From Streptomyces diastatochromogenes (lineage in GTDB: Bacteria > Actinomycetota > Actinomycetes > Streptomycetales > Streptomycetaceae), in assembly GCF_002242805.1 (NCBI RefSeq), contig NZ_MCGQ01000020.1:339186-403185 (forward strand): DNA of 64,000 bases, in the 5' to 3' direction. This document shows positions 17,086 through 25,400 of this stretch, one piece after another (positions within the stretch are counted from its first letter, which is position 1; every line of letters begins with the position of its first letter). Under the pieces are notes generated by a model. That model did not search any database and had not been told where the DNA came from. It was given only the letters and a program-made list of their open reading frames with translations. The position numbers and the translations under genes are program-made.

Positions 17086-18020
17086 GCCATGACCTCCTGC
17101 TCCTGTGCGATCCCGAGGAACGCCTCCTCCAGTGAGGCCGAGCGCACATCGAGGCGGCGCAGCTCGACCCCGGCCCGCTCGGCCCAGGCCAGCACCCCGG
17201 TGGCGGTCCGCTGCAGCTCGCGGGTGCGCAGCCGGACGAGGTTGCCGTCGCTCTCGTGCCCGCAGACGCCGAGGTCGGCGAGGGGCGGCAGATCCCCGAG
17301 GAAGTAGCCGTCGGGCAGCTCGAAGGACATCCGGGAGGGACGGCCGGCGGTGACCTCGGCCGGGGTTCCGGAGGCGGCGATGCGCCCCTCGTGCAGGATG
17401 GCGAGCCGGTCGGCGAGGCCTTCCGCCTCCTCCAGGTAGTGCGTGGTGAGCAGCACGGTCGTGCCCGCCGCCCGCAGGCCGCGCACCAACTCCCAGGTGT
17501 CCCGGCGGCCTTCGGCGTCGAGCCCGGTCGTCGGCTCGTCGAGGAAGAGCACCTCGGGGCCGCCGAGCAGGGCGAGCGCCAGGTCCAGGCGCCGCCGTTC
17601 GCCGCCGGACAGCTGCTTGACCCGTACGCCGGTCTTCCGGGCCAGCCCGACCAGCTCCAGCACCTCCGCTTCGGGCCGGGCCCCGCTGGTGCAGCCCGCC
17701 CACATCCGGGCGGTCTCGGCGACGGTCAGGTCGGAGGGGAAACCACCTTCCTGGAGCATCACCCCGGTGCGGGGGCGTACGGCGGCCCGCTCCCGGAAGG
17801 GGTCGTGGCCGAGGACGCGGACCTGGCCGCCGGCCGGTGCCGCGAGGCCTTCCAGCAGTTCGACCGTCGACGTCTTTCCCGCGCCGTTGGTGCCCAGCAG
17901 GGCGAAGATCTCCCCGCGCGCCACGGAGAAGGTGACTCCGCGCACGGCCTCGAACCCGCCCCCGTAAACACGGCTGAGGTCTGTGGCCTCGATCACGTGC
18001 TCGTGTTCGTTGGTGTTCAT
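17082..18020 (-). CDS. ABC transporter ATPase (DrrA-like)
   Basis: The protein is 312 aa, start ATG at 18018-18020. It has Walker A GTNGAGKTST, the Q-loop in MLQEGGFPSD, the ABC signature LSGGERRRLDLALAL, Walker B VLFLDEPTTGLD and the switch His in TTHYLEEAE. A C-terminal extension of about 90 residues is typical of DrrA-type exporters. It is the first gene of a four-gene operon (ATPase, permease, kinase, regulator). The first, second and last pairs are tightly spaced or overlap by four bases, so all are probably made from one mRNA starting upstream of 18020. Confidence 0.94.
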   Translation of the reverse strand: MNTNEHEHVIEATDLSRVYGGGFEAVRGVTFSVARGEIFALLGTNGAGKTSTVELLEGLAAPAGGQVRVLGHDPFRERAAVRPRTGVMLQEGGFPSDLTVAETARMWAGCTSGARPEAEVLELVGLARKTGVRVKQLSGGERRRLDLALALLGGPEVLFLDEPTTGLDAEGRRDTWELVRGLRAAGTTVLLTTHYLEEAEGLADRLAILHEGRIAASGTPAEVTAGRPSRMSFELPDGYFLGDLPPLADLGVCGHESDGNLVRLRTRELQRTATGVLAWAERAGVELRRLDVRSASLEEAFLGIAQEQEVMA

Positions 18021-18109
18021 GAGTTCAGCGTCCCGGCGGGCGGGGCGGAACAGCAGTGCGCGGTGTCATCACTCGGCATGACAAATGTCAGTCATGTGCA
18101 CGCACGAAA

Positions 18110-18135
18110 AAACCCCGGTCATATGACCGGGGTTT
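18110..18135 (-). terminator. Intrinsic terminator of tRNA-Gly copy 2
   Basis: A perfect palindrome (arms 18110-18122 and 18123-18135) is followed on the minus strand by a run of T (plus-strand A at 18107-18112). It lies just past the 3' end of the tRNA, so it should end the tRNA transcript before the ABC operon. Confidence 0.85.
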
Positions 18136-18138
18136 CTC

Positions 18139-18214
18139 TGGAGCGGACGACGAGGCTCGAACTCGCGACCTCAACCTTGGCAAGGTTGCGCTCTACCAAC
18201 TGAGCTACGTCCGC
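18139..18214 (-). tRNA. tRNA-Gly (anticodon GCC), copy 2
   Basis: The sequence is identical to 14341-14416, including the encoded CCA (18139-18141) and anticodon GCC. Together the two copies form a 76-bp direct repeat around the ABC/two-component operon. Confidence 0.96.
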
Positions 18215-18296
18215 ACTGCTCCCGACCGGCTCCCACCGATCGGTGCGAGCACCAGCCTACCTGATCCACAGGAGTGGTCGTGACGACCGGTGCCAG

Positions 18297-18368
18297 AGCG
18301 GGTGACAGGAATTGCACACTGCGCCTTCCCCCTGGAAGGGGGATGTTCTGCTACTGAACTACACCCGC
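18297..18368 (-). tRNA. Aberrant tRNA-Gly (anticodon TCC) with unusual D and T loops
   Basis: Acceptor GCGGGTG/CACCCGC, D-stem GTTC/GAAC and anticodon stem TCCCC/GGGGA pair perfectly, and the loop CTTCCAG gives anticodon TCC. The D-loop AGTAGCA lacks the usual G18-G19 pair of Gs, and the T-loop reads TGCAATT instead of TTCRANN. The normal-register T-stem (CAGTG against CCTGT) is largely unpaired. Only a shifted four-pair stem, GCAG with CTGT, can form. No CCA is encoded. It may be a decayed gene or a specialised glycine tRNA. Confidence 0.75.
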
Positions 18369-18524
18369 ACGATCCGTGGGATCCGGCCTTTCGGCCTCGC
18401 CCCTCGGCGTGTCTCAGACATTAGCTGATCAGCAGGGGGGTAGCGCAAGTCGGCTCCCGCCACGGCCAAGTGCACGGCCCTCAGGGCCCGCTGACGGACC
18501 CTGAGGACTGCCCCTTCGCGGGCC

Positions 18525-18842
18525 TCACTGCGCGGCGCTGAACGCCTCGTAGACCTTCTTCGGGATGCGTCCGCGCGCCGGCACGTCCATCTTGTTCGCC
18601 TGGGCCCAGGCCCGGACGGCCGCCGGATCGGGGGCGACCTCCGTCTGCTTGTACGCCTTGCCGGAGCGCGAGCGCTTGCGGCCGGCCTCCACGTAGGGCG
18701 CGAGCGCCTTGCGCAGTTTCTTGGCGTTGGTTTCGTTCAGGTCGATCTCGTACGACTTGCCGTCGAGTCCGAAGGCGATCGTTTCCGCCGCTTCCGAGCC
18801 GTCGATGTCGTCAAAGAGAGTGACCACGACCTTTTGCGCCAC
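18525..18842 (-). CDS. lsrL: Lsr2-family nucleoid-associated protein (small paralogue)
   Basis: The protein is 105 aa, start ATG at 18840-18842. The N-terminal dimerisation domain MAQKVVVTLFDDIDGSEAAE, with the strand VSYEIDL-like segment GKSYEIDLNETNAKKLRKAL, matches Lsr2. A basic linker (GRKRSRSGKAYK) leads to the C-terminal DNA-binding domain, which ends in AVRAWAQANKMDVPARGRIPKKVYEAF. The R-G-R of that segment inserts in the minor groove of AT-rich DNA. Lsr2 proteins bridge DNA and silence horizontally acquired genes. Streptomyces has a main Lsr2 and a second copy, LsrL; the pur-gene neighbourhood points to LsrL, but the distinction is from memory. Confidence 0.9.
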   Translation of the reverse strand: MAQKVVVTLFDDIDGSEAAETIAFGLDGKSYEIDLNETNAKKLRKALAPYVEAGRKRSRSGKAYKQTEVAPDPAAVRAWAQANKMDVPARGRIPKKVYEAFSAAQ

Positions 18843-19153
18843 GAATATCGGTCCCTTCGTGCGGCACGTCGATACAGCTCATCGGCGATGACGTGCCGAG
18901 TATCGGCTATTGCCAATTCATTTGTACAGTGCCCGGCAATGCAAAGTGAAGCCCGACTAAATCCGTCAGCGTGTCCCAGTGCAATAGGCGTCGTGGGCGG
19001 ACCCGTGGAACTTTCCCAGAACTTTTCGCGAGGGTGCCCGCCCGTCACCCGATCGTGATGCGCCTCACGTAGTTTCCTACAACTCTACTCGCGTAGAAAT
19101 TTTGTGCGGGTAGTCTGAAGGAACCTGCTCAGCACCACACACCGGGAGTGCCA
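18843..19153. promoter_or_regulatory. Divergent promoter region of lsrL and purSQL
   Basis: This 311-bp gap is clearly less GC-rich than its surroundings. Near the purS side it holds two small mirror hairpins, GTAG-tttc-CTAC (19069-19080) and CTAC-tcgc-GTAG (19085-19096). A TAGTCT hexamer at 19111-19116 could be a -10 box. The symmetry could mark an operator, but I know of no matching regulator. Confidence 0.4.
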
Positions 19154-19417
19154 GTGGCACGCGTCGTAGTCGACGTCATGCTCAAGCCGGAGATCCTCGA
19201 CCCCCAGGGCCAGGCGGTCCAGCGTGCGCTGCCGCGCCTGGGTTTCGAGGGGATCTCGGACGTACGTCAGGGAAAGCGTTTCGAACTGGAAGTTGACGGG
19301 CCGGTTGACGAGGCCGCGCTCGCCCGCATCCACGATCTTGCGGAATCCTTCCTCGCCAACACCGTGATCGAGGACTTCACCGTCAAGGTGGAGGAAGTCG
19401 CGGAGGCCGCGAAGTGA
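19154..19417 (+). CDS. purS: Phosphoribosylformylglycinamidine synthase subunit PurS
   Basis: The protein is 87 aa. I choose the GTG at 19154, because GGGAG lies five bases upstream and the protein then begins MARVVVDVMLKPEILDPQG as PurS proteins do; a GTG at 19148 would add two residues. The sequence shows GQAVQRALPRLGF and VRQGKRFELEV, matching the ferredoxin-like PurS fold. PurS is needed to hold PurQ and small PurL together and to pass ammonia between them. Its stop overlaps the purQ start by four bases. Confidence 0.96.
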   Translation: MARVVVDVMLKPEILDPQGQAVQRALPRLGFEGISDVRQGKRFELEVDGPVDEAALARIHDLAESFLANTVIEDFTVKVEEVAEAAK

Positions 19418-20094
19418 CCGCTCGTATTGGCGTCGTCACTTTCCCCGGGAGTCTCGACGACCGGGACACCCAGCGTGCGATCCGCCTCGCGGGTGCCGAA
19501 CCGGTTGCCCTCTGGCACAAGGACAAGGACCTCAAGCAGGTCGACGCCGTGGTGCTGCCCGGCGGTTTCTCCTACGGCGACTATCTGCGGGCCGGGGCCA
19601 TCTCCCGGTTCTCGCCGGTGATGGAGACCGTCATCGAGCAGGCGAAGGCCGGACTTCCGGTTCTCGGTATCTGCAACGGTTTCCAGGTCCTCACCGAGGC
19701 CCACCTCCTCCCGGGCGGGATGCTCGGCAACGACCACCTCCACTTCATCTGCCGCGACCAGAAGCTGCGGGTGGAGAACGCGGGGACGGCCTGGACCGGC
19801 GACTACCGCCAGGACCAGGAGATCCACATCCCGCTGAAGAACATGGACGGCCGGTACGTCGCCGACGAGTACACGCTCGACAAGCTGGAGGCCGAGGGGC
19901 GGGTCGTCTTCCGCTACCTCGACTTCAACCCCAACGGCTCGCTGCGGGACATCGCCGGCATCACCAACGAGGCCGGGAACGTCGTCGGTCTCATGCCGCA
20001 CCCCGAGCACGCCGTCGAGCCGCTGATCGGTACGGGCCGCACCGACGGCCTCCCCTTCTTCACCTCGATCCTCAAGAAGCTGGTCAACGCATGA
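19414..20094 (+). CDS. purQ: Phosphoribosylformylglycinamidine synthase, glutaminase subunit PurQ
   Basis: The protein is 226 aa from a GTG at 19414 within the purS stop. It is a class I glutamine amidotransferase. PGGFSYGDYLRAGAI forms the oxyanion-side loop, VLGICNGFQVLTE carries the nucleophilic Cys, and GLMPHPEHAVEP carries the catalytic His and Glu. It releases ammonia from glutamine for PurL. Overlaps on both sides (purS and purL) indicate strict co-translation in equal amounts. Confidence 0.97.
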   Translation: MTARIGVVTFPGSLDDRDTQRAIRLAGAEPVALWHKDKDLKQVDAVVLPGGFSYGDYLRAGAISRFSPVMETVIEQAKAGLPVLGICNGFQVLTEAHLLPGGMLGNDHLHFICRDQKLRVENAGTAWTGDYRQDQEIHIPLKNMDGRYVADEYTLDKLEAEGRVVFRYLDFNPNGSLRDIAGITNEAGNVVGLMPHPEHAVEPLIGTGRTDGLPFFTSILKKLVNA

Positions 20095-22349
20095 GCCGGA
20101 CGCCTCTGGACACGGTCGAGCACGCGGCCGGGACCCCCGACGTCGAGCTGCCCTGGGCCGAACTCGGCCTGAAGAAGGACGAGTACGAGCGGATCGTCGA
20201 GATCCTGGGCCGCCGCCCGACCGGCGCCGAACTCGCCATGTACTCGGTCATGTGGTCCGAGCACTGCTCGTACAAGTCCTCCAAGGTCCACCTGCGCCAG
20301 TTCGGCGAGAAGGCGCCCGAGTCGGACGCGCTGCTCGTCGGTATCGGCGAGAACGCGGGTGTCGTCGACGTCGGCCAGGGTTACGCCGTGACCTTCAAGG
20401 TCGAGTCGCACAACCACCCCTCCTACGTCGAGCCCTACCAGGGCGCGGCCACGGGCGTCGGCGGCATCGTCCGCGACATCATCGCGATGGGCGCCCGCCC
20501 GGTCGCCGTCGTGGACCCGCTGCGCTTCGGCGCGGCCGACCACCCCGACACCAAGCGCGTCCTGCCGGGCGTCGTCGCCGGCATCGGCGGCTACGGCAAC
20601 TGCCTGGGTCTGCCCAACATCGGCGGCGAGGTCGTCTTCGACGCCTGCTACCAGGGCAACCCGCTGGTCAACGCCGGTGCCATCGGTGTGATGCGGCACG
20701 AGGACATCCACCTCGCCAAGGCCTCCGGCGCGGGCAACAAGGTCATCCTCTACGGCGCCCGCACCGGCGGCGACGGCATCGGCGGCGCCTCGATCCTGGC
20801 CTCCGAGACCTTCGACGACGCCAAGCCGTCGAAGCGTCCCGCGGTCCAGGTCGGTGACCCCTTCCAGGAGAAGCTCCTCATCGAGTGCACCCTGGAGGCC
20901 TTCCGGGAGAAGCTGGTCGTCGGCATCCAGGACCTCGGTGCGGCGGGCCTGTCCTGCGCCACGTCCGAGCTGGCCTCCAACGGCTCCGGCGGCATGCGCG
21001 TGACCCTGGACGACGTACCGCTGCGTGACTCGACGCTCTCGCCCGAGGAAATCCTCATGAGCGAGTCGCAGGAGCGCATGTGCGCCGTGGTCGAGCCCGA
21101 GAAGGTCGACCGCTTCCTGGAGATCTGCGCCAAGTGGGACGTCATCGCCACCGTCATCGGTGAGGTGACGGACGGCGACCGGCTGGAGATCTACTGGCAC
21201 GGCGGCAAGATCGTCGACGTCGACCCGCGGACCGTGGCCCACGAGGGCCCGGTGTACGAGCGCCCGTACGCCCGCCCGTCCTGGCAGGACGAGCTGCAGG
21301 CGGACGACGCGAACAAGCTGCCGCGGCCGAAGACCGCCGAGGAGCTGAAGGACCAGGTCCTGAAGCTGGTCGGCTCGCCCAACCAGGCCTCCAAGAAGTG
21401 GATCACCTCGCAGTACGACCACTTCGTGCAGGGCAACACCGTCCTCGCCCAGCCCGAGGACTCCGGCATGATCCGCGTCGACGAGGAGACCGGCCTCGGC
21501 GTCGCCATCGCGACCGACGGCAACGGCCGCTACGCCAAGCTCGACCCGTACGCGGGCGCGCAGCTGGCGCTCTCCGAGGCCTACCGGAACGTGGCGACGA
21601 CCGGCGCCAAGCCGCTCGCCGTCTCCGACTGCCTGAACTTCGGCTCCCCCGAGGACCCGGCGGTCATGTGGCAGTTCGCGGAGGCCGTGCGCGGTCTCGC
21701 CGACGCCTGTCAGCAGCTGGGCACCCCGGTGACCGGCGGCAACGTCTCGCTCTACAACCAGACGGGCGAGGCCGCCATCCACCCGACGCCGGTCGTCGCC
21801 GTCCTCGGTGTCATCGACGACGTCGCCCGCCGCACGCCGGTCGCCTTCCAGGAGGAGGGCCAGCTGATCTACCTCCTCGGCGACACGCGTGAGGAGTTCG
21901 GCGGCTCGGCCTGGTCCCAGGTGGTCCACGACCACCTCGGCGGCCTGCCCCCGGCCGTGGACCTGGAGCGCGAGCGCCTGCTGGCCGAGATCCTGATCTC
22001 CGCCTCCCGCGACGGCATGATCGACTCCGCGCACGACCTGTCCGACGGCGGTCTGGTCCAGGCGGTCGTGGAGTCGGCGCTGCTCGGCGGCAAGGGCGCG
22101 CGTCTGGTCGTACCGGACGGGCTGGACGCCTTCACCTTCCTGTTCTCCGAGTCGGCCGGGCGTGCGATCGTCGCGGTGCCGCGCTCGGAGGAGGTCCGCT
22201 TCAACGACATGTGCGGTGCCCGCGGTCTGCCGGTCGCCCGCATCGGTGTCGTGGACAGTGACTCGGTCGAGATCCAGGGCGAGTTCTCCCTCTCGCTGGC
22301 CGAGCTGCGCGAGGCCCACGAGGGCACGATCGAGGCGCTGCTCGCCTAG
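20091..22349 (+). CDS. purL: Phosphoribosylformylglycinamidine synthase, synthetase subunit PurL (small form)
   Basis: The protein is 752 aa from the ATG at 20091 that overlaps the purQ stop (ATGA). It has the two PurM-like halves of small PurL. Key segments are YSVMWSEHCSYKSSK, the ATP-site FKVESHNHPSYVEPYQGAATGVGG, DLGAAGLSCATSE and the second-half VTGGNVSLYNQ and DLSDGGL. It converts FGAR, ATP and ammonia to FGAM and depends on PurS and PurQ, both encoded directly upstream. The length is normal for the Gram-positive and actinobacterial form and much shorter than the 1,300-aa fused enzyme of E. coli. Confidence 0.97.
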   Translation: MSRTPLDTVEHAAGTPDVELPWAELGLKKDEYERIVEILGRRPTGAELAMYSVMWSEHCSYKSSKVHLRQFGEKAPESDALLVGIGENAGVVDVGQGYAVTFKVESHNHPSYVEPYQGAATGVGGIVRDIIAMGARPVAVVDPLRFGAADHPDTKRVLPGVVAGIGGYGNCLGLPNIGGEVVFDACYQGNPLVNAGAIGVMRHEDIHLAKASGAGNKVILYGARTGGDGIGGASILASETFDDAKPSKRPAVQVGDPFQEKLLIECTLEAFREKLVVGIQDLGAAGLSCATSELASNGSGGMRVTLDDVPLRDSTLSPEEILMSESQERMCAVVEPEKVDRFLEICAKWDVIATVIGEVTDGDRLEIYWHGGKIVDVDPRTVAHEGPVYERPYARPSWQDELQADDANKLPRPKTAEELKDQVLKLVGSPNQASKKWITSQYDHFVQGNTVLAQPEDSGMIRVDEETGLGVAIATDGNGRYAKLDPYAGAQLALSEAYRNVATTGAKPLAVSDCLNFGSPEDPAVMWQFAEAVRGLADACQQLGTPVTGGNVSLYNQTGEAAIHPTPVVAVLGVIDDVARRTPVAFQEEGQLIYLLGDTREEFGGSAWSQVVHDHLGGLPPAVDLERERLLAEILISASRDGMIDSAHDLSDGGLVQAVVESALLGGKGARLVVPDGLDAFTFLFSESAGRAIVAVPRSEEVRFNDMCGARGLPVARIGVVDSDSVEIQGEFSLSLAELREAHEGTIEALLA

Positions 22350-22366
22350 GCGGTGACCTGACGCGA

Positions 22367-22396
22367 GGGCCCGCCCGGATCCGTCCGGGCGGGCCC
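22367..22396. terminator. Hairpin terminator between purL and the convergent trypsin-STAND gene
   Basis: A perfect 13-bp stem (22367-22379 with 22384-22396) has a four-base loop. It sits between two converging genes. Confidence 0.9.
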
Positions 22397-22422
22397 TTCG
22401 CCGTCCGTGGCGCGCCGCGCGG

Positions 22423-25400
22423 TCACTTCGGGAAGTCGGCGCCGACCATCCGCCGCCACTCGGCGGCCACACCGGCCGGGTCCATGGCATGGGCGATGTC
22501 GATGGCCGATCGGCAGGCGGCGGCCTGGTCCATGTCGCCCGCCCTGAGGTACAGCGCGAGGCACCGCACGAAAGGGGCCACGGCCTCCGCCGCCGCGCCG
22601 CTCTTCAGCAGAGTGGTGCCGGCGCGGGCGAGGGCGAAGACGACCTCCCGCCAGTGCTCGCCCGGTTCGGGTCCGTACAGCTCGTGGTGGATATCGCAGG
22701 CCGCCTTCGCCGCCGACACGGCTTCGCGCAGGTGGCCCGTCTCCTCGAAGTGGGCGGAGAGTTCGGCGAGGGCGCGGGCGGCTCCTGGGCCCGCCGACGG
22801 GTCGGTGCGCCACAGCCGGTAGCGGATGGCGGCCTCCTCGTCGCGGGCGTCCGCGGCCGCCGTGTGGTCGCCCGACTCCGCGTGGCAGGTCGCCCGCTGG
22901 CTCAGCAGGTCGGCGAGCAGCGGCAGGAGCCGCTGCTCCTCCCGCATCTCCGCGCGCACGAGGTCCGAGGCCTCCCCGGCTGCCCCGGCCGCCTCGGCGT
23001 GGCGGCCGAGGACGTGCAGGCACGAGGCCCGGTTGCCGAGGGCCTGTGCCAGGTTGATCCGCGCCTCCGGCTCCGTCGCGGCCAGCCGGCGCCAGAGGTC
23101 GACCGCGCGGCCGGCCGTCTCCGCGCCGTCGGCGGCCGCACCGGTCTGGGCGAGGTTGGCGGCGTGGTCGACGAGGACGGCGGCCAGCATCGTCGGCAGG
23201 TAGGGATCGGCCGAGGACAGGGCGAGGGTCTCCAGGGTGGCCACCGCGAGGCCGCTGGCCCGGGTCGCCAGGGCGAGCCGGCCCGTGGCGGCCAGGGCGA
23301 GGGACGCCTCGCGCAGGCTGTTGGCGAAGTGGACCGGCAGCGGGGTCGCGGACGGCCGGGGCCTGTCCCGCAGCCGCTCGGCCTCGCGCAGGGTGTCCTC
23401 GGCACGGCCCCCACGGGCCAGGTAGCCGACGTAGGTGGCGTGCACCGCCTCGTACAGCTCGGGGCGGTCGCGGAGCACCGGCTCACCCCGATCGCCGAGG
23501 GCCAGTTCCACCGCCTCGCGGATGAGGCGCAGCGCACGATCGTGGTGGCCCAGCGCCTGGTGGCCGACGGCAGCGTTGTTGAGTGCCATGACCTGGCGCA
23601 CCGCCGGGACCAGTCCCTGGTGCGGGGCGTCCAGCCGCTGCCACAGCTCGGCGGCCTCCTGCCAGGCGGCGACGCCGGCCGGTCCGTCGGCCAGCGCGCT
23701 GTGGGCTTGGGCCCTCGTCTCGGCCACCAGGGCCCGTTCGGCGGTCAGCTCGTCGCGGGCCGCGGCCGGCAGTCCGGCGACGAAGGCCTCCGCGCGGGCG
23801 CAGAGGGCGAGGGCCTCGCCGGCGTCCTGGCACGCTTCCAGCACCTGCGCGTAACGGCCCAGGGCCACCAGGTAGGGCCGGGCCGTCTCCGGGGCCGTGC
23901 CCGCGGACCGGCCCAGCAGCTCCGTCTCCTGCCGGGCGTACGGGCGGGCCTCGGCGAAGCGGCCCAGCCGGCACAGGGTCAGGACCAGCGGGTCGAGGAG
24001 GGGGCGCAGCTGTTCCTCGTTCGCGGCCGGTCCGGCCGGCCCGCGCAGCCGTACCGCTTCGCGCAGGGCCGCCACGGCCTCGTCCTGTCGACCGAGGCCG
24101 AGCAGCAGCTCGGCCTGCTGACGCAGTTGGCCGGCCAGGTCGTCCTCGCCGCCGGGCGCCGACCGGAAGGCGTCGACCGCGCGTGAGGAGACCTCCAGGG
24201 CCTCTTCCGGCCGCCCCAGCTGGCTCAGGCTCAAGGCGTGCAGCATGTGCACGAAGCCCTGGTCCCGGGCGTCGCTCTGGACGATCGAATGCGCGCCCCG
24301 GCGGTAGCCGGCGACCGCCAGGGCGGCCGAGGCCGCGTCGAGCACGCCGGTGATGGTCGCGCTGCCGTCGCTGTGCCGGGTGATCTGCTGCCGCATGCCG
24401 GGCGGAGGCAGCGTCTGGCTGTTGCTGACCGCCCAGGCGAGGGTCTGGTCGGAGATCACCGGCAGGCTCGCGGTCCGCTCGATCTGGTCCAGCAGGGGAC
24501 GTACCGCATGCCCGAAGTGCTGCTGCGACCGCGCGGTGCGCACCGCTTCCCGAAGCGCCATCATCTGGCCGTAGCCGGGGGCGTCGCCCTGGTCGGGACC
24601 GGCGTCGAAGTACGCGGCGAGCCGCGGGTCGCCGAGGTGCGCGGCGGCGGACACGACGCGGGTCAGCAGGTCGCCCTCGTCGGCGCAGGCCGTCACGAGG
24701 AGGTACTCGGCGAGCCGGTCGGGCTGCACGGAGCCGCAGTGGGCGCCTTCGGCCGGCGGATACAGCTCGTGCAGCCAGCGGGCCGCGATCCGGCCTCGGT
24801 CGGAGTCGCTCACGCCGAGGGAGTCGAGCAGGGAGACGGCCTGGGTCCGGTCGGCCACGGTGACCAGGTGCAGGGCGGCGACCGCCGAGCGCAGGGTCGT
24901 ACGGTCGAGTCCGCGCAGCCCGCAGCGGTGGGCGGCCCGGGTCCAGTACGCCTCCTCATGGCGCAGCAGGGTGCGTTCCACCGGTTCGCCGCGGACCGTG
25001 TCGAGCGGGACGGCCTGCTGGAGCAGCAGGGTGAGCGCGGTCATCTGGATGCCGAGCGCCGAGTCGGCGCGGTGGTGGGTGTCCGCGGGCGGCGGTGCGA
25101 TCCGCTCGGCGAGGGCGGCCCAGTCCGGCCCCTCGTGGCCGGGGACGGCGGGCAGCGCCCGGGCGAGGTCCCGCAGGGACCGGCGGAAGGAGGCGTCCCA
25201 GTCCGCGTCGGTCGCCGCCAGCGCTTCGAGCGTCAGGACCGGTGCGTCGGCGAGCAGGTCCCGCACGTCGGGGTCCGGTTCGTCCAGCGCCTCCGCCCAG
25301 ACGCCGCGTTCGCGGGCGAGCAGCAGGAGCCGTACGGGGCCCTGTGCGGCCCGGGCCTGCCGCAGCAGCGCACGCACCTGACGCGGGTGGTTCTCCGCGT

